In this document: positions 6,146 to 6,412 of the stretch, piece after piece
Position numbering within the stretch: position 1 is the first letter of the stretch
How the letters are laid out: each line of letters opens with the position of its first letter
NCBI GenBank assembly: GCA_023446675.1
Contig: JAEXPO010000595.1
Span: 1 to 6,412 of the forward strand
Reading direction: 5' to 3'
Source of the DNA: Bacillota bacterium
GTDB taxonomy: Bacteria > Bacillota > Clostridia > DSM-8532
DNA length: 6,412 nucleotides
Made by a program: the position numbers and the translations under genes
The notes under the pieces: model-generated
Database searches by the model: none
What the model saw: only the letters and a program-made list of their open reading frames with translations
What the model was told of the DNA's origin: nothing

Positions 6146-6161
6146 GCGGGCAAGAGCCCGC
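6146..6161 (+). promoter_or_regulatory. GC-rich hairpin in the leader of the right-edge gene
   Basis: GCGGGC (6146-6151) and GCCCGC (6156-6161) pair perfectly around AAGA, followed by TTT. It lies 17 bases before the ribosome binding site of the plus-strand gene. It is too small and too close to be a confident terminator, but could affect translation or mark the end of earlier transcription. Confidence 0.4.
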
Positions 6162-6178
6162 TTTAGATCAATAATCTT

Positions 6179-6186
6179 AAAGGAGG
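6179..6186 (+). promoter_or_regulatory. Ribosome binding site deciding the TTG start of the right-edge gene
   Basis: AAAGGAGG, eight bases before TTG 6195. The nearest in-frame ATG (6222) is 35 bases from this site, too far. The TTG is therefore the better start. Confidence 0.8.
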
Positions 6187-6194
6187 CGTCGATT

Positions 6195-6412
6195 TTGTTA
6201 ACGCAGACTGACAGTAAAACCATGGCCTATGTTAATTTATTTGCCGTACTTGGAACCTTGGAAAACCTGTGCGAGCTGGTACCGGAAGCAAAAGCCCTTA
6301 TTAAGGACACCCCTCCCATTTCCATCGGATTTGCCGTTAAAAATGGACCTTCGGCAACCCTGCGTTTTGAAAACGGCAGCTGCCGTATGGTTGAGGGATG
6401 TTCCTCCTGCAC
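6195..6412 (+). CDS. SCP2 sterol-binding-like protein, N-terminal part (partial)
   Basis: 72 codons of a plus-strand gene that continues past the right edge. The start is TTG 6195, eight bases after a perfect AAAGGAGG; an ATG at 6222 is in frame but too far from it. The protein opens with a probable helical stretch (AYVNLFAVLGTLENLCELVP, 11-30), then a strand-turn-strand pattern, ISIGFAVKNGPSATLRFENG (42-61), resembling the beta-hairpin of SCP2 sterol-carrier-like domains that bind lipids or acyl chains. Cysteines at 26, 63, 69 and 72 include a CSSC pair. The family call rests on this short pattern only, and no function can be given. It is divergent from the AraC gene, 447 bases away. Confidence 0.55.
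   Translation, partial: MLTQTDSKTMAYVNLFAVLGTLENLCELVPEAKALIKDTPPISIGFAVKNGPSATLRFENGSCRMVEGCSSC

Larger units (their letters stand above)
5748..6194. other. Intergenic region between divergent genes, with regulatory signals and gene debris
   Basis: 447 bases without a confident gene, separating the minus-strand AraC gene from the plus-strand SCP2-like gene. From left to right it holds the AraC leader, a long hairpin (5800-5833), a tandem ATTCTAA repeat (5845-5858), a near-consensus minus-strand promoter (5889-5917), a short stem followed by six T on the plus strand (5923-5951), an ACTAGC/GCTAGT inverted repeat (5952-5980), two protein-like frames offset by one base (5867-6071, minus) and a GC-rich hairpin (6146-6161) before the right-hand gene. 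Each is listed separately. No tRNA or known riboswitch was recognised. Confidence 0.7.

Noticed and set aside
6227..6412. A 61-codon minus-strand open frame at the right edge
   Set aside because: It is antisense to the plus-strand SCP2-like gene, which has a perfect ribosome binding site and a recognisable strand pattern.

Overview
The window looks like chromosomal DNA of a low-to-medium GC Firmicute, most likely an anaerobic clostridial (Lachnospiraceae-like) species. Supporting signs are strong AGGAGG-type ribosome binding sites, one gene starting with TTG, a sigma-A promoter with TTGACA-17-TATGAT, a Gram-positive style lipoprotein, and AraC regulators of types common in Clostridia. This placement rests on sequence style and is not a species identification. 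No rRNA, tRNA, CRISPR array or intact mobile element was recognised.

Nearly everything from 1 to 5747 is on the minus strand, so transcription runs right to left. In transcription order: a DUF6597-type AraC regulator (5747-4905); the last ~77 codons of a D-aminoacylase/N-acyl-D-amino-acid deacylase whose front is missing (4896-4663); a GtrA-family membrane protein (4567-4103); a 771-residue lipoprotein with a caspase/CHAT-like (clan CD) core (3992-1677); a polytopic membrane protein with a zinc ribbon and a large C-terminal domain (1606-401); and the N-terminal DNA-binding part of a second AraC regulator, cut by the left edge (298-1).

The region 5748-6194 has no confident gene but is not empty. 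It holds a near-consensus minus-strand promoter, and about 60 bases downstream of it a 15-position hairpin followed on the minus strand by a T-run. Together they could make a small RNA or an attenuated leader for the AraC gene. It also holds two short, frame-shifted, protein-like reading frames that may be a decayed gene. At the right edge a plus-strand gene starts with TTG behind a perfect AAAGGAGG; its 72 visible codons resemble an SCP2 sterol-binding-like protein.

The most interesting unit is GtrA - caspase-like lipoprotein - zinc-ribbon membrane protein. The last two are 70 bases apart with no visible terminator and are probably co-transcribed. The lipoprotein, and by one topology reading the C-terminal domain of the membrane protein, would both face the cell exterior. 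I know of no described function for such a pair. The D-aminoacylase stump directly against the AraC stop codon marks an old deletion.
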